A stretch of 64,000 nucleotides of DNA, taken from the NCBI RefSeq assembly GCF_004803915.1, contig NZ_CP039396.1, forward strand, positions 496,001 through 560,000. Direction: 5' to 3'. A program made the position numbers and the translations under genes. Position 1 is the first letter of the stretch, and each line of letters starts with the position of its first letter. The DNA comes from Duncaniella dubosii. GTDB lineage: Bacteria > Bacteroidota > Bacteroidia > Bacteroidales > Muribaculaceae. Shown here in pieces: positions 35,247-45,443 of this stretch. The notes under the pieces were generated by a model. That model saw nothing but the letters and a program-made list of their open reading frames with translations. It did no database searches and was not told where the DNA came from.

Positions 35247-36029
35247 CTAAATGAATTTATCTCCGAGGGCTTCCTCTATGTAGTCAAAGGTGGTGAGGAT
35301 ACGGGGGCCGTCGGTGTCGATGGCGATTGTATGCTCATAATGGGCCGACGGCTTGCGGTCTTTGGTGCGACATTGCCAGCCGTCTTTCTCGATGACAATG
35401 TTACGGCTGCCAAGATTGATCATCGGTTCGATACATATACACATGCCTTTTTTCAGGACGGGTCCGACTCCACGACGTCCGTAGTTGGGGACTTCGGGGT
35501 CTTCGTGCATTTTTCGTCCGATGCCATGTCCGCACATCTCGCGGACGACTGTGTAGCCGTGGCGTTCGCAATAAGTCTGGACTGCATTCGCGATGTCGCC
35601 GATGCGCTTTCCCTCCTGAGCGGCCGCGATGCCTTTATAGAGCGATTCCTTGGTTGTCTTGCAGAGTGCAAGGATCTCAGGAGCGACTTCGCCAACCGGG
35701 AAAGTGTAGCACATATCTCCGTTGTAGCCGTCAAGCTCGACAACGGTGTCGATGCCTACTATATCGCCGTCGCGCAGTTCATATCCGGATGGAAATCCGT
35801 GGACGACGGTTTCATTGACTTCTATACAGAGTGTGCCGGGGAATCCTCCGTAACCAAGACAGGCTGGCTTGCCGCCGTTGTCGCGCATGAATTCCCTTGC
35901 TATATTGTCGAGGTGACGGGTAGTCACGCCCGGAGCCACCCACTTGGCGATTTCGCCAAGTGTGCGGCTCACAAGCGTGCATGCCTGCTGCACTTTTTCG
36001 ATTTCTTCGGGTGTCTTAAGATAAATCAT
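35247..36029 (-). CDS. map: Methionine aminopeptidase, type I
   Basis: A 260-residue metalloenzyme removing the N-terminal methionine of nascent proteins. Family signatures: 'DGDIVGIDTVVELDGYNGDMCYTFPVGE' region with the two metal-binding Asp residues, 'CGHGIGRKMHEDPEVPNYG' with the metal His, and 'CICIEPMI' with a metal Glu. It follows secY by 40 nt, the standard spc-operon location. Confidence 0.97.
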   Translation of the reverse strand: MIYLKTPEEIEKVQQACTLVSRTLGEIAKWVAPGVTTRHLDNIAREFMRDNGGKPACLGYGGFPGTLCIEVNETVVHGFPSGYELRDGDIVGIDTVVELDGYNGDMCYTFPVGEVAPEILALCKTTKESLYKGIAAAQEGKRIGDIANAVQTYCERHGYTVVREMCGHGIGRKMHEDPEVPNYGRRGVGPVLKKGMCICIEPMINLGSRNIVIEKDGWQCRTKDRKPSAHYEHTIAIDTDGPRILTTFDYIEEALGDKFI

Positions 36030-36069
36030 TTATCTAATGAAAAAATCTGCGGTAATCGAGTTAATGGCA

Positions 36070-37419
36070 TTAATATGCCGAGCCGGTTGTGCGGCCCTTG
36101 ATCTTGCCGTCCTTCATGAGGCCGTCATAATGGTGCATCATAAGGTGGCTTTCAATCTGCTGGAGGGTATCGAGGACGACACCTACGAGAATCAGAAGCG
36201 ATGTTCCGCCGAAGAACTGGGCGAAGTTCTGGCTGATGCCAAAGAATCGCGCGAAGGCGGGAAGGATAGCCACAATGCCGAGGAAAATAGATCCGGGGAG
36301 AGTGATGCGCGACATAATAGAGTCGAGATACTCAGCGGTCTTCTTACCAGGCTTTACACCGGGGATGAAGCCATTGTTGCGCTTCATGTCTTCAGCCATC
36401 TGGGTGGGACGCACTGTGATGGCAGTGTAGAAGTAAGTGAAGGCTACAATGAGCACGAAGTAGACAAGATTATACCAAAAGCCATTGATATCAGAGAAGG
36501 CTGCATAGAATCCTGATGAACCTTCAGAGCTGCCGAAGCCTGCGAGGGTGATCGGGATGAACATGATGGCCTGTGCGAAGATGATAGGCATCACACCGGC
36601 GGCGTTAACCTTCAAAGGTATGTATTGGCGGGCACCTCCATACTGACGGTTGCCGACGATACGCTTGGCGTACTGTACGGGCACCTTGCGTGTTCCCTGA
36701 ACGAGAAGCACCGCACCGACAGTCACGGCGAAAAGGAGAATGATCTCGACTACGAACATAATCAGACCGCCCTGACTTCCGGTAGCACCGGGAAGACGGC
36801 TTGTGAATTCATAGAAGAGCGCTCCCGGAAGACGGGCAATGATACCTACAAGGATTATGAAGGAGATACCATTGCCGATGCCGCGATCAGTGATGCGCTC
36901 GCCGAGCCACATGATGAACATAGAACCGGCGGCAAGGATTACTGTCAGGAAGGCTATAGTCCAAGCGCCCATGTGGGCACCGCCGGTGGCGGCACTCACC
37001 TGGACTTGGAGATTTACAAGATATGCAGGACCCTGAAGACAAAGAATCAGCACAGTCAGATAACGGGTATACTGACTGAGTTTCTGACGGCCGCTTTCGC
37101 CCTCGCTCTGCATCTTCTGGAAAGAAGGGAGAACCATGCCGAGCAGCTGAATCACGATGGACGCAGTGATGTAGGGCATGATACCGAGAGCGAAGATCGA
37201 AGCCTGAGAGAACGCGCCTCCTGAGAACATGTCAAGAAGCTGCATCAGACCGCTCTTGTTGGTGAACTTCGACAGTGCGTCGAGGTCTTCAGGCGAGATG
37301 CCGGGAAGCACGACGTAACAGCCGAGACGATAAACGAGCACCAACAGAAGAGTGACGAGAATGCGTTTCCTCAGTTCTTCAATGGTCCAGATGTTACGAA
37401 TTGTTTCAATAAATCTCAT
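36070..37419 (-). CDS. secY: Protein translocase subunit SecY
   Basis: 449 residues with ten predicted membrane helices, starting 'RFIETIRNIWTIEELRKRI'. It forms the channel of the Sec translocon with SecE and SecG. Loop signatures 'YFYTAITVRPTQMAEDMKRNNGFIPGVKPG' region are present. It starts 17 nt after rplO, as in most spc operons. Confidence 0.98.
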   Translation of the reverse strand: MRFIETIRNIWTIEELRKRILVTLLLVLVYRLGCYVVLPGISPEDLDALSKFTNKSGLMQLLDMFSGGAFSQASIFALGIMPYITASIVIQLLGMVLPSFQKMQSEGESGRQKLSQYTRYLTVLILCLQGPAYLVNLQVQVSAATGGAHMGAWTIAFLTVILAAGSMFIMWLGERITDRGIGNGISFIILVGIIARLPGALFYEFTSRLPGATGSQGGLIMFVVEIILLFAVTVGAVLLVQGTRKVPVQYAKRIVGNRQYGGARQYIPLKVNAAGVMPIIFAQAIMFIPITLAGFGSSEGSSGFYAAFSDINGFWYNLVYFVLIVAFTYFYTAITVRPTQMAEDMKRNNGFIPGVKPGKKTAEYLDSIMSRITLPGSIFLGIVAILPAFARFFGISQNFAQFFGGTSLLILVGVVLDTLQQIESHLMMHHYDGLMKDGKIKGRTTGSAY

Positions 37420-37436
37420 TTCGAGGAGAAGGGGGA

Positions 37437-37883
37437 TTAAATTTTATTGATAGAGCCTCCGGCTTCAACAATAGCCTTCTCAGCAGCTGCAGAGAATGCG
37501 TTTGCTTCAACGGTGAGCTTTTTGGTGAGCTTGCCGTTGGCAAGAATCTTGACGGGCTGCTTGCCATTGACGAGACCTGCTGCGATGAGTTCTGCAACGC
37601 CGATCTTCTCGAGGTTAGCAGAATTTGCAAGGTTTTCGAGGTCAACGAGGTTGACAGCCTTGTATTCAGTGCGAGACAGGGGTTTGAAACCGAATTTGGG
37701 GAGGCGACGCTGAAGAGGCATCTGACCACCTTCGAAGCCTATCTTACGGCTGTAGCCTGAACGGGACTTTGCACCTTTGTGACCGCGGGTAGATGTTCCA
37801 CCCTTGCCAGAACCGGCGCCACGACCGATGCGGGTTTTCTTCGGTACAGAGCCTACAGCGGGTTTTAAATTGCTTAAATCCAT
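37437..37883 (-). CDS. rplO: 50S ribosomal protein L15
   Basis: 148 residues, starting [20 protein letters not shown] with the Gly/Arg/Lys-rich '[23 protein letters not shown]' N-terminal extension region and '[18 protein letters not shown]'. Late assembly protein of the 50S subunit. Confidence 0.98.
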   Translation of the reverse strand: MDLSNLKPAVGSVPKKTRIGRGAGSGKGGTSTRGHKGAKSRSGYSRKIGFEGGQMPLQRRLPKFGFKPLSRTEYKAVNLVDLENLANSANLEKIGVAELIAAGLVNGKQPVKILANGKLTKKLTVEANAFSAAAEKAIVEAGGSINKI

Positions 37884-37907
37884 AGTTGTGTTGATGATTT
37901 TTAGAAA

Positions 37908-38087
37908 TTAGGCGTTGGTCACTTCTACCAAGTGGCGTACTGCTTTAACCATACCCATCACAGAGGGAGTGTCTTCAAGAACTACCGAGTGATGCATTTT
38001 TCTCAAGCCGAGAGCATCAAGTGTACGCTTCTGTACAGCAGGAGCGTTGATGCGGCTCTTAATCTGGGTGATTTTAATTTTTGCCAT
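37908..38087 (-). CDS. rpmD: 50S ribosomal protein L30
   Basis: 59 residues read directly: starts MAKIKITQIKSRINAPAVQK and ends with the segment VKAVRHLVEVTNA. It fits L30 in length and in place between rpsE and rplO, 14 nt after rpsE. Confidence 0.95.
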   Translation of the reverse strand: MAKIKITQIKSRINAPAVQKRTLDALGLRKMHHSVVLEDTPSVMGMVKAVRHLVEVTNA

Positions 38088-38101
38088 CTGATATATGGAG
38101 A

Positions 38102-38620
38102 TTAGCCGTTAAACACTTGTTCGATAGAGATACCACGGTTCTGTGCTACCTGAGCGGGTGAACGCATTTCACCGAGAGCGGCGATGGTAGCCTTTACGAG
38201 GTTGTGGGGGTTGGAAGAGCCCTTAGACTTAGCAAGGACGTCAGTGATTCCGACGCTTTCAAGCACGGCACGCATCGCACCACCGGCCTTAACACCGGTA
38301 CCGTGGCTTGCGGGCTTGAGGATTACGCGAGAACCGCCGAATTTTGCGAACTGCTCGTGGGGGATAGTGCCACGGTGAACGGGAACCTTGATAAGATTCT
38401 TCTTAGCTGCTTCAACACCCTTTGCGATGGCAGCCTGAACTTCATTAGCTTTGCCGAGGCCCCAACCTACGATGCCGTTTTCATTACCAACGACAACGAT
38501 GGCTGCGAATGTAAAGGTGCGGCCACCCTTGGTCACCTTGGTAACGCGGTTGATGGCAACCAGACGATCCTTGAGTTCGAGATCGTTAGTAGACTTTACT
38601 TTATTATTCTTATTTGCCAT
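38102..38620 (-). CDS. rpsE: 30S ribosomal protein S5
   Basis: 172 residues with the double-stranded RNA-binding N-terminal domain ('[25 protein letters not shown]' region) and '[19 protein letters not shown]'. S5 takes part in decoding fidelity. It starts 6 nt after rplR. Confidence 0.98.
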   Translation of the reverse strand: MANKNNKVKSTNDLELKDRLVAINRVTKVTKGGRTFTFAAIVVVGNENGIVGWGLGKANEVQAAIAKGVEAAKKNLIKVPVHRGTIPHEQFAKFGGSRVILKPASHGTGVKAGGAMRAVLESVGITDVLAKSKGSSNPHNLVKATIAALGEMRSPAQVAQNRGISIEQVFNG

Positions 38621-38626
38621 ATCTTA

Positions 38627-38968
38627 TTAGAATTTAAGACCGCCCTTACGTGCGGCGTCAGCCAATGATTTTACTCTGCCATGGAAAAGGTAACCGTTAC
38701 GGTCGAACACGACTTCAGTGATACCTGCAGCGATGGCTTTCTGAGCGATAGCCTCGCCAACCTTGGCTGCAATTTCACACTTAGTGCCCTCTTCGATGCC
38801 CTTTGACGATGTGGCGCAGATTGTAGTGCCTGCGAGGTCGTCGATGAGCTGGACATAGATCTGCTTGTTGCTGCGGAAAACCGACATGCGGGGACGTGCG
38901 GCGGTGCCGGAAATCTTGCCACGGATACGGGCTTTGATTTTATTTCTACGTTGTATCTTAGAAACCAT
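38627..38968 (-). CDS. rplR: 50S ribosomal protein L18
   Basis: 113 residues from the ATG at 38968 ([20 protein letters not shown]). The upstream in-frame ATG at 38980 is less likely. It contains '[20 protein letters not shown]' and ends '[17 protein letters not shown]'. It binds 5S rRNA with L5. Confidence 0.96.
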   Translation of the reverse strand: MVSKIQRRNKIKARIRGKISGTAARPRMSVFRSNKQIYVQLIDDLAGTTICATSSKGIEEGTKCEIAAKVGEAIAQKAIAAGITEVVFDRNGYLFHGRVKSLADAARKGGLKF

Positions 38969-38985
38969 TGTTTTAATCAATTTAA

Positions 38986-39542
38986 TTATTTAGCACTTGC
39001 CGACTTACCCGACTTGCGACGGATAACTTCGCCCACAAACTTGATACCTTTGCCCTTGTAGGGTTCGGGCTTGCGGAGTGAACGGATCTTGGCACACACC
39101 TGGCCGAGGAGCTGCTTGTCGTCGCTCTCAAGGATGATGAGAGGATTCTTGTTACGCTCGCTCTTAGCTTCAACCTTGACTTCGGGGGAAGCTTGATATA
39201 TATTGCGTGTGAGTAACCAAGCGAAAGCTCAAGCACCTGACCGGTGGCGGCGGCGCGGTAACCCACACCTACTAATTCCATTTCCTTGCGATAGCCTGTA
39301 GAAACGCCGACAATCATGTTGTGGATGAGCGCGCGGTAGAGACCATGCTGAGCGCGGTGCTCGCGGTCGTCGCTGGGACGGGTCACTGTGAGGTGACCGT
39401 CTTCAACCTTGATTTCGAGGTCGGGATTTACGTTCTGGTTGAGTGTGCCTTTGGGGCCTTTTACGGTTACTACATTATCCTTGTCGACGGTGACAGTGAC
39501 ACCTGCGGGGATTTCAATGGGAGCTTTACCTATACGTGACAT
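38986..39542 (-). pseudogene. rplF: 50S ribosomal protein L6, frameshifted (probably a sequence error)
   Basis: The first about 115 residues (from MSRIGKAPIEIPAGVTVTVD to '[17 protein letters not shown]') are canonical L6. The frame then breaks in the G run at 39184-39188 (five C on the coding strand). With six C the reading continues '[20 protein letters not shown]' and ends 'GKSASAK' with TAA at 38986, giving a normal 185-residue L6. As printed, the protein would end in unrelated residues. L6 is essential for 50S assembly and there is no second copy here, so a real null allele is implausible. Confidence 0.95.
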
Positions 39543-39564
39543 AATTATGTATCCTCCTTATTGA

Positions 39565-39963
39565 TTAGTAAACGTAGCAAAGGACCTCGCCACCAATCTT
39601 GAGGTCGCGGGCCTTCTTATTAGTCATCACACCCTTCGAGGTCGAGAGGATGGCGATGCCGAGTCCATTCAACACACGAGGCATATCTTTGTAGCCGGTA
39701 TAACGGCGGAGACCGGGACGAGACACGCGCTCAAGGCTCTTGATTGCGTTGACCTTGTCAACCGGATCATACTTGAGGGCAATCTTGATTGTGCCCGCTG
39801 GATTTTCGCTTTCCTCAAATTTGTAGTTGAGGATGTAGCCTTGTTCGAAGAGAATCTTGGTGATCTCTCGCTTCAAGTTTGAGGCAGGAATCTCTACCAC
39901 ACGGTGGTTGGCTTTGATTGCATTTCTCAATCTTGTCAGATAATCTGCTATAGGATCAGTCAT
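39565..39963 (-). CDS. rpsH: 30S ribosomal protein S8
   Basis: 132 residues, starting MTDPIADYLTRLRNAIKANH and ending with the S8 signature 'GLGIAILSTSKGVMTNKKARDLKIGGEVLCYVY' region. Primary 16S rRNA binder; in E. coli it represses the spc operon. It is preceded by an unusual 347-nt spacer. Confidence 0.98.
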   Translation of the reverse strand: MTDPIADYLTRLRNAIKANHRVVEIPASNLKREITKILFEQGYILNYKFEESENPAGTIKIALKYDPVDKVNAIKSLERVSRPGLRRYTGYKDMPRVLNGLGIAILSTSKGVMTNKKARDLKIGGEVLCYVY

Positions 39964-40310
39964 TTTGAAAAATGTTTAAATTGATTGGGATTTTCCCAAC
40001 AATATTTAATACTCACTGTGATTCTTTAGGAGTGTAACGAGGATTAGAGGTAGAGGTTGCGATGATTGGTCGGAAGCCGGTTTATAAAAATACAGCTGCG
40101 CTACGGAGATCGCCGTGGAGTTCCTTTCTGTCGGACGGCTGCGGGCCTTGGTCCTGCGGGATTATGGAGTAACTTTGAGTGACCGTGGGGACTCCGCTTA
40201 GAGGTAACGACTCTCGAGCCGTCGGACTATCAGGAAACGTTTGCGGGATCTGTGGAAGCATCAATGGCTGTCGTCGACAGTCCATCCAGCTACCGGCATA
40301 TTGACTGTGC
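39964..40310 (-). other. 347-nt non-coding spacer inside the spc operon
   Basis: Between rpsN and rpsH, where most bacteria have a few tens of bases. No open frame with family resemblance (a 67-codon frame at 40082-40285 looks like chance). It contains an imperfect palindrome at 40264-40285 (arms around CTGTCG/CGACAG), GGAGT...ACTCC at about 40166-40195, and a TTGGGAAAATCCCA-type hairpin (39981-39999) near rpsH. It may be a structured regulatory RNA, for example for S8 control. Confidence 0.6.
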
Positions 40311-40580
40311 TTACCAAGAAGCTTTCTTCACACCGGGGATGAGACCGGCAGAAGCCATTTCGCGGAACTGAATACGTGAAATACCGAACTGACGCATGTA
40401 GCCTTTCGGACGACCGGTGATCGAGCAACGGTTGTGGAGGCGTACGGTAGAAGCGTTCTTCGGGAGGAGCTGGAGACCTTCGTAGTCACCGGCAGCCTTG
40501 AGTTCGGCTTTCTTCTTGGCATACTTGGCAACGAGCTTAGCGCGTTTTACCTCGCGTGCCTTCATTGATTCTTTTGCCAT
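40311..40580 (-). CDS. rpsN: 30S ribosomal protein S14
   Basis: 89 residues, the longer zinc-free type, starting [20 protein letters not shown] and with '[20 protein letters not shown]' near residue 50. Ten nucleotides after rplE. Confidence 0.98.
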   Translation of the reverse strand: MAKESMKAREVKRAKLVAKYAKKKAELKAAGDYEGLQLLPKNASTVRLHNRCSITGRPKGYMRQFGISRIQFREMASAGLIPGVKKASW

Positions 40581-40589
40581 AGCTTAAGC

Positions 40590-41140
40590 TTAGTTTTTAG
40601 CGTTTTTGAAAGGGAGACCAAATTCCTTGAGCAGAGCATAACCTTCTTCGTCGGTGTTTGCCGAAGTTACGAAAGTGATGTTCATACCCATGAGCTTATT
40701 GATGGTATCAATGTTGATTTCGGGGAAGATAATCTGTTCGGTGATACCGAGGGTGTAGTTACCACGTCCGTCAAGCTTGCCGTTGATACCCTTGAAGTCG
40801 CGGATACGGGCAGAGCGACGCGGATAAGACGCTCGAGGAATTCATACATTTTCTCACGGCGGAGTGTCACCATGACACCGATGGGCATCTTCTTACGGAG
40901 TTTGAAGTTAGAGATGTCCTTGCGAGAAAGAGTAGCGACAGCTTTCTGGCCGGTGATGGCGGTGAGCTCGTTGATCGCGGTCTCGATGAGTTTCTTGTCC
41001 TGAGTAGCAGCGCCAAGACCCTGGTTGATGACAATCTTCTTCAACTTGGGCACCTGCATAGGTGTGGTGTAGCTGAACTTCTCGGTCAGGGCGGGAACGA
41101 TGCGTTCCTTATAGTCTTTTTTAACTGTTTCGGTGCTCAT
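40590..41140 (-). pseudogene. rplE: 50S ribosomal protein L5, frameshifted (probably a sequence error)
   Basis: The first about 110 residues ([20 protein letters not shown] ... '[16 protein letters not shown]') are canonical L5. The frame breaks in the G run at 40808-40810 (three C on the coding strand). With four C it continues '[20 protein letters not shown]' and runs to TAA at 40590 after 'GLPFKNAKN', giving 183 residues, normal for L5. L5 binds 5S rRNA and the P-site tRNA and is essential. This is the second broken essential ribosomal gene in 2 kb with the same kind of deletion. It overlaps rplX by one base (TAATG). Confidence 0.95.
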
Positions 41141-41460
41141 TACTTAATTTCCTCACCTGATTTTTTAGAGATACGAATTAACTGGCCTTTCTCATCGCGG
41201 CGGCAGCTCACGCGGGTGGGCTTTCCTGATTTGGGGTCGATGAGTGAAAGGTTGGAGATGTGGATGGGAGCTTCCATCTTGATGAGGCCTCCCTGAGGGT
41301 GCTGTGCATTGGGCTTTGTAGCCTTGGTCACCATGTTGATGCCTTCAACGATGGCTTTCTGCTTCTGCACGAGAACCTTGAGCACTCGACCCTCCTTGCC
41401 ACGGTCTTCGCCGGCAAGAACATAGACGATGTCGCCTTTTCTGATATGTGATTTGCTCAT
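41140..41460 (-). CDS. rplX: 50S ribosomal protein L24
   Basis: 106 residues with the KOW motif '[20 protein letters not shown]' and '[20 protein letters not shown]'. It initiates 50S assembly. The stop overlaps the rplE start. Confidence 0.98.
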   Translation of the reverse strand: MSKSHIRKGDIVYVLAGEDRGKEGRVLKVLVQKQKAIVEGINMVTKATKPNAQHPQGGLIKMEAPIHISNLSLIDPKSGKPTRVSCRRDEKGQLIRISKKSGEEIK

Positions 41461-41490
41461 TACGTTTATTGTTTTTGACGGTTAAGATGA

Positions 41491-41859
41491 TTAGAGGACT
41501 TCGGGTGCGAGTGAGACGATCTTCATCTGGTTTGCAGCACGGAGTTCGCGGGCAACAGGACCGAAGATACGGGTTCCGCGGAGTTCGCCTGCATTGTTGA
41601 GAAGCACACAGGCATTGTCATCGAAACGGATGTAAGAGCCATCGGGACGGCGGATTTCCTTTTTGGTACGGACAACCACTGCCTTAGACACTGTGCCTTT
41701 CTTAACGTCTGATGAAGGAATGACACTCTTGACAGAAACGACAATGATGTCACCTACAGAGGCATAACGACGGCCGGTACCACCAAGTACGTGGATGCAG
41801 AGGGCTTCTTTAGCGCCACTGTTGTCGGCTACTGTTAAACGGCTTTCAGTCTGTATCAT
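41491..41859 (-). CDS. rplN: 50S ribosomal protein L14
   Basis: 122 residues, starting [20 protein letters not shown] and containing '[20 protein letters not shown]'. Highly conserved 50S protein at the subunit interface; 3 nt after rpsQ. Confidence 0.98.
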   Translation of the reverse strand: MIQTESRLTVADNSGAKEALCIHVLGGTGRRYASVGDIIVVSVKSVIPSSDVKKGTVSKAVVVRTKKEIRRPDGSYIRFDDNACVLLNNAGELRGTRIFGPVARELRAANQMKIVSLAPEVL

Positions 41860-41862
41860 AGT

Positions 41863-42120
41863 TTACTTCACTTTTTCGATGATTTCCACGAGGCGCCAGC
41901 GCTTGGTCTTGCTGAGGGGACGGGTCTCCATGAGGCGGACGGTGTCGCCGACTGAACATTCGTTCTTTTCGTCGTGAGCGTGATATTTCTTAGTTTTGTT
42001 GACAAATTTGCCATAAATGGGGTGCTTCTCTTTCCACTTCACCATTACGGTGATGGTCTTGTCACCCTTGTTGCTCGAAACAACCCCGATGCGTTCTTTT
42101 CTTAAATTTCTCTTTTCCAT
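41863..42120 (-). CDS. rpsQ: 30S ribosomal protein S17
   Basis: 85 residues, OB-fold S17: '[20 protein letters not shown]' and '[20 protein letters not shown]'. Early 16S rRNA-binding protein. Confidence 0.98.
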   Translation of the reverse strand: MEKRNLRKERIGVVSSNKGDKTITVMVKWKEKHPIYGKFVNKTKKYHAHDEKNECSVGDTVRLMETRPLSKTKRWRLVEIIEKVK

Positions 42121-42131
42121 TTGTGGGGAGT

Positions 42132-42329
42132 TTATTTGTTGTTAAGTTCGCGCTGACGCAACTCTGTCTTTACGCGAGCGATAGCCTTGCGTGCATGTGT
42201 AATCTTAGCGGGGCTGTCAAGGGGCGAAACTGCATGGTTGATCTTGAGCTGGGCGTAGTCCTTCTCCATCTCAGCCAGGCGGTCACGGAGATCCTGAGTG
42301 CTGACTTCTTTGAATGATTCTTTCTTCAT
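42132..42329 (-). CDS. rpmC: 50S ribosomal protein L29
   Basis: 65 residues: [20 protein letters not shown] followed by a helical second half with '[17 protein letters not shown]'. It sits at the exit tunnel with L23 and docks SRP and trigger factor. Confidence 0.97.
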   Translation of the reverse strand: MKKESFKEVSTQDLRDRLAEMEKDYAQLKINHAVSPLDSPAKITHARKAIARVKTELRQRELNNK

Positions 42330-42335
42330 GACTTA

Positions 42336-42767
42336 TTACACATTTTGAGTTGGGTCATAGTCGCGACGCACGATGAACTTGGTGGTCACGGGAAGTTTTT
42401 GAGCTGCGAGGCGGAGAGCTTCCTTAGCGATATCGTAAGATACGCCTTCAACCTCTATGATGATGCGGCCGGGAGTAACGGGGGCAACGAATCCTTCGGG
42501 AGCACCCTTACCTTTACCCATGCGGACCTCGGCAGGCTTCTTTGTGATGGGTTTGTCAGGGAAGATGCGAATCCAGATCTGACCCTGACGCTGCATGTAG
42601 CGGGTAACAGCGATACGGGCGGCTTCAATCTGGCGACCGGTGATCCACTTAGACTCTAAGGTCTTGATGCCGAACGAACCGAAGGCCAACTGGTTGCCAC
42701 GCTGCGCAATGCCTTTCATGCGGCCTTTTTGCGCGCGGCGAAATTTGGTTTTCTTAGGTTGTAACAT
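42336..42767 (-). CDS. rplP: 50S ribosomal protein L16
   Basis: 143 residues, starting [20 protein letters not shown] and containing '[16 protein letters not shown]' and '[20 protein letters not shown]'. Binds near the A-site tRNA. Confidence 0.98.
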   Translation of the reverse strand: MLQPKKTKFRRAQKGRMKGIAQRGNQLAFGSFGIKTLESKWITGRQIEAARIAVTRYMQRQGQIWIRIFPDKPITKKPAEVRMGKGKGAPEGFVAPVTPGRIIIEVEGVSYDIAKEALRLAAQKLPVTTKFIVRRDYDPTQNV

Positions 42768-42791
42768 TGTGTTGTTGAATCAATTGTGGGT

Positions 42792-43526
42792 TTAACGGTT
42801 GTTTTTGGGTTTGCGGAAACCGCCACGACGGGGAGCACCGTTTGAAGAAGAGTTGCGGCTGTCCTTCTGAGTGTTTGTGTACTGGGGAGCAAGGTCACGC
42901 TTTCCGTAAACCTCACCACGGCAGATCCAAACCTTCACGCCGATAACACCAACCTTTGTGTGAGCTTCTACGAGAGCGTAGTCAATGTCAGCACGGAGGG
43001 TGTGGAGCGGTGTACGGCCTTCCTTGAACATCTCCGAGCGGGCCATTTCAGCTCCGTTGAGACGGCCTGAAATCTGAACCTTGATGCCTTCGGCACCCGC
43101 ACGCATTGTCGATGCTACAGCCATCTTCACTGCACGACGGTAGGCAATCTTGCCTTCAATCTGGCGGGCGATGGTCGAAGCTACGATCTGAGCGTCGAGT
43201 TCAGGGCGTTTTACTTCGTAGATGTTGATCTGGACATCCTTGTCGGTGATCTTCTTGAGCTCTTCCTTAAGCTTGTCGACTTCAGCGCCGCCCTTACCGA
43301 TGATAAGACCGGGGCGAGAGGTGCAGACAGTGATAGTGATGAGCTTCATAGTGCGCTCGATGACGATGCGCGAAACGCTTGACTTTGCAAGACGGACATT
43401 GAGATACTTGCGGAGTTTAGAGTCCTCAAGCAGAGTATCGCCGTATTTCTTACCGCCATACCAGTTAGAGTCCCATCCACGGATAACTCCCAAGCGATTG
43501 CTGATTGGATTTACTTTCTGTCCCAT
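42792..43526 (-). CDS. rpsC: 30S ribosomal protein S3
   Basis: 244 residues: the KH domain is visible ('[22 protein letters not shown]' region) and the C-terminal S3 domain ('[37 protein letters not shown]' region). The tail is basic and glycine-rich ([16 protein letters not shown]). Forms the mRNA entry channel. Confidence 0.98.
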   Translation of the reverse strand: MGQKVNPISNRLGVIRGWDSNWYGGKKYGDTLLEDSKLRKYLNVRLAKSSVSRIVIERTMKLITITVCTSRPGLIIGKGGAEVDKLKEELKKITDKDVQINIYEVKRPELDAQIVASTIARQIEGKIAYRRAVKMAVASTMRAGAEGIKVQISGRLNGAEMARSEMFKEGRTPLHTLRADIDYALVEAHTKVGVIGVKVWICRGEVYGKRDLAPQYTNTQKDSRNSSSNGAPRRGGFRKPKNNR

Positions 43527-43529
43527 TTG

Positions 43530-43940
43530 TTAAGCTTTAGCGTTTTTGTTATCAATTGTGTCAACAATCAATGTGACGTGGTTTGCGCGTTTGCGGATAC
43601 GGTAGCCACGGCCCTGCGGAGCAGTGCGGAGACGCTTGAGCATAGGAGCACAGTTTACATAGATTGTGCTGATATAAAGCTCGCCGGCGTCAGCCTTGCG
43701 TTCGTTCTTGGCTTCCCAGTTGGCGATAGCCGAGCGGAGGAGCTTTTCGAGGCGGGCAGCAGCTTCCTTATTAGAAAATTTCAGGATACCGAGTGCACGG
43801 TTGACCTCTACCCCGCGAACCATGTCAGCGACAAGGCGCATTTTGCGGGGGGAGGTGGGGATGTTGAGGAGCTTTGCGAAAGCTACCGTCTTCTGTTCGG
43901 CTTTCCTGAGGTCGGCTGAATTTCTTTTTCTTACACCCAT
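43530..43940 (-). CDS. rplV: 50S ribosomal protein L22
   Basis: 136 residues with '[20 protein letters not shown]' and the hairpin region '[20 protein letters not shown]' that lines the exit tunnel. Three nucleotides before rpsC. Confidence 0.98.
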   Translation of the reverse strand: MGVRKRNSADLRKAEQKTVAFAKLLNIPTSPRKMRLVADMVRGVEVNRALGILKFSNKEAAARLEKLLRSAIANWEAKNERKADAGELYISTIYVNCAPMLKRLRTAPQGRGYRIRKRANHVTLIVDTIDNKNAKA

Positions 43941-43994
43941 TTTATTGTAATTCTTTTCTTTTTTACAAATGAATTAGTTATATCAGGGCCCAAA

Positions 43995-44264
43995 TTATTT
44001 CTTGCGGTTACCGGAGTGACCACGGAAGGTACGTGTGGGAGCGAACTCACCGAGCTTGTGGCCGACCATGTTTTCAGTAACGTAGACAGGGATAAATTTG
44101 TTACCGTTGTGAACTGCGAAAGTATGACCTACAAATTCGGGGGCGATCATTGATGCACGGCTCCATGTTTTGATAACCGACTTCTTACCGCTCTCTTCCA
44201 TTGCAGCGACCTTCTTTTCGAGCTTCACGCTGATAAACGGGCCTTTTTTTAATGAACGACTCAT
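43995..44264 (-). CDS. rpsS: 30S ribosomal protein S19
   Basis: 89 residues: [20 protein letters not shown] and '[20 protein letters not shown]'. 30S head protein that works with S13. Confidence 0.98.
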   Translation of the reverse strand: MSRSLKKGPFISVKLEKKVAAMEESGKKSVIKTWSRASMIAPEFVGHTFAVHNGNKFIPVYVTENMVGHKLGEFAPTRTFRGHSGNRKK

Positions 44265-44290
44265 GATAAGTGTTGCTAATTTAAATCAGA

Positions 44291-45118
44291 TTACTTTTTT
44301 CTTCTTTCAATGATGTACTTCGAAGAATGTTTCTTCGGGGCACGAGTCTTAAGACCCTTAGCGTAAAGACCCTTGCGAGAGCGGGGATGACCACCTGAAG
44401 CGCGGCCTTCACCACCACCCATCGGGTGATCGACAGGGTTCATAACAACGCCACGGTTGCGGGGACGACGGCCGAGCCAGCGTGAACGGCCGGCTTTACC
44501 GGAGCGTTCGAGCGAGTGCTCTGAATTGCCGACAACACCGATAGTGGCGCGACATGCGGCGAGGATCTTGCGGGTTTCACCCGAAGGTAATTTGACGATG
44601 GCGTAGGTGCCTTCACGAGATACGAGCTGGGCGAAAGTGCCTGCCGAACGAGCCATGAAAGCGCCTTGGCCGGGACGCAACTCAATGTTGTGGATGAGCG
44701 TACCTACAGGAATGTTTGCCAGCGGGAGGCAGTTTCCTACTTCCGGCTGAGCCTCGGGTCCTGAAAGGAGTTCATCACCAACCTTTAAGCCGTTGGGTGC
44801 AATGATGTAAGCTTTAGCACCGTCTTTGTAGTAAAGGAGGGCGATACGGGCCGAACGGTTAGGATCGTACTCGATGCTCTTCACTACTGCGGGAACACCG
44901 TCTTTTGTTCTCTTAAAGTCAATGATGCGGTATTTGCGCTTGTGGCCACCACCAAGGTAGCGGGTGGTGAGATGGCCTTCGGAGTTACGTCCTCCGGAGG
45001 CCTTTTTGCCGACTGTAAGAGATTTTTCCGGTGTAGTAGCAGTGATGGTACCTTTAAATACACCGATAACTTTGTGTCTCTGCCCAGGTGTTGTGGGCTT
45101 GAATTTTCTTACTGCCAT
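44291..45118 (-). CDS. rplB: 50S ribosomal protein L2
   Basis: 275 residues, starting [20 protein letters not shown]. It has the peptidyl-transferase-proximal segment '[20 protein letters not shown]' near the C-terminus. Length normal. Next to rplW (8 nt). Confidence 0.99.
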   Translation of the reverse strand: MAVRKFKPTTPGQRHKVIGVFKGTITATTPEKSLTVGKKASGGRNSEGHLTTRYLGGGHKRKYRIIDFKRTKDGVPAVVKSIEYDPNRSARIALLYYKDGAKAYIIAPNGLKVGDELLSGPEAQPEVGNCLPLANIPVGTLIHNIELRPGQGAFMARSAGTFAQLVSREGTYAIVKLPSGETRKILAACRATIGVVGNSEHSLERSGKAGRSRWLGRRPRNRGVVMNPVDHPMGGGEGRASGGHPRSRKGLYAKGLKTRAPKKHSSKYIIERRKK

Positions 45119-45126
45119 TTTTATAT

Positions 45127-45417
45127 TTAGATATTGCTATAGAAGTCAATATTCTGTCCTTCTGCAACAGTAACAAGCGCTTTCTTCCAAGCGGCAGTCT
45201 TGCCACGGAGCAGACCGCTCTTGGTCCAGCGAGACTTGTTCTTGCTGCGGACATTGATGGTGTTTACGCGAACCACATTAACGCCGTAGAGCTTCTCGAC
45301 GAGGGCCTTGATCTGATATTTGTTAGCCTCAGGAGAAACGGCGAAGGTGTAGCGGTTAAGCTTCTCGATGAGATTGCTTGCCTTCTCTGTTACGATGGGT
45401 TTGATTGAGATTTCCAT
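45127..45417 (-). CDS. rplW: 50S ribosomal protein L23
   Basis: 96 residues from ATG at 45417 ([20 protein letters not shown]); a TTG two codons upstream is less likely as the start. '[20 protein letters not shown]' is typical. L23 sits at the exit tunnel. Confidence 0.97.
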   Translation of the reverse strand: MEISIKPIVTEKASNLIEKLNRYTFAVSPEANKYQIKALVEKLYGVNVVRVNTINVRSKNKSRWTKSGLLRGKTAAWKKALVTVAEGQNIDFYSNI

Positions 45418-45443
45418 TGTCAAAGTTGTTTTCTCTGGTGAGG

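Noticed and set aside
35244-36101. Plus-strand open frame of 285 codons over map
   Set aside because: The minus strand encodes a canonical methionine aminopeptidase; the antisense frame has no recognisable domain.
39184-40810. Programmed ribosomal frameshifting in rplF and rplE
   Set aside because: No slippery heptamer plus stimulatory structure was seen, and these genes are not known to use frameshifting; sequence error explains all five cases.
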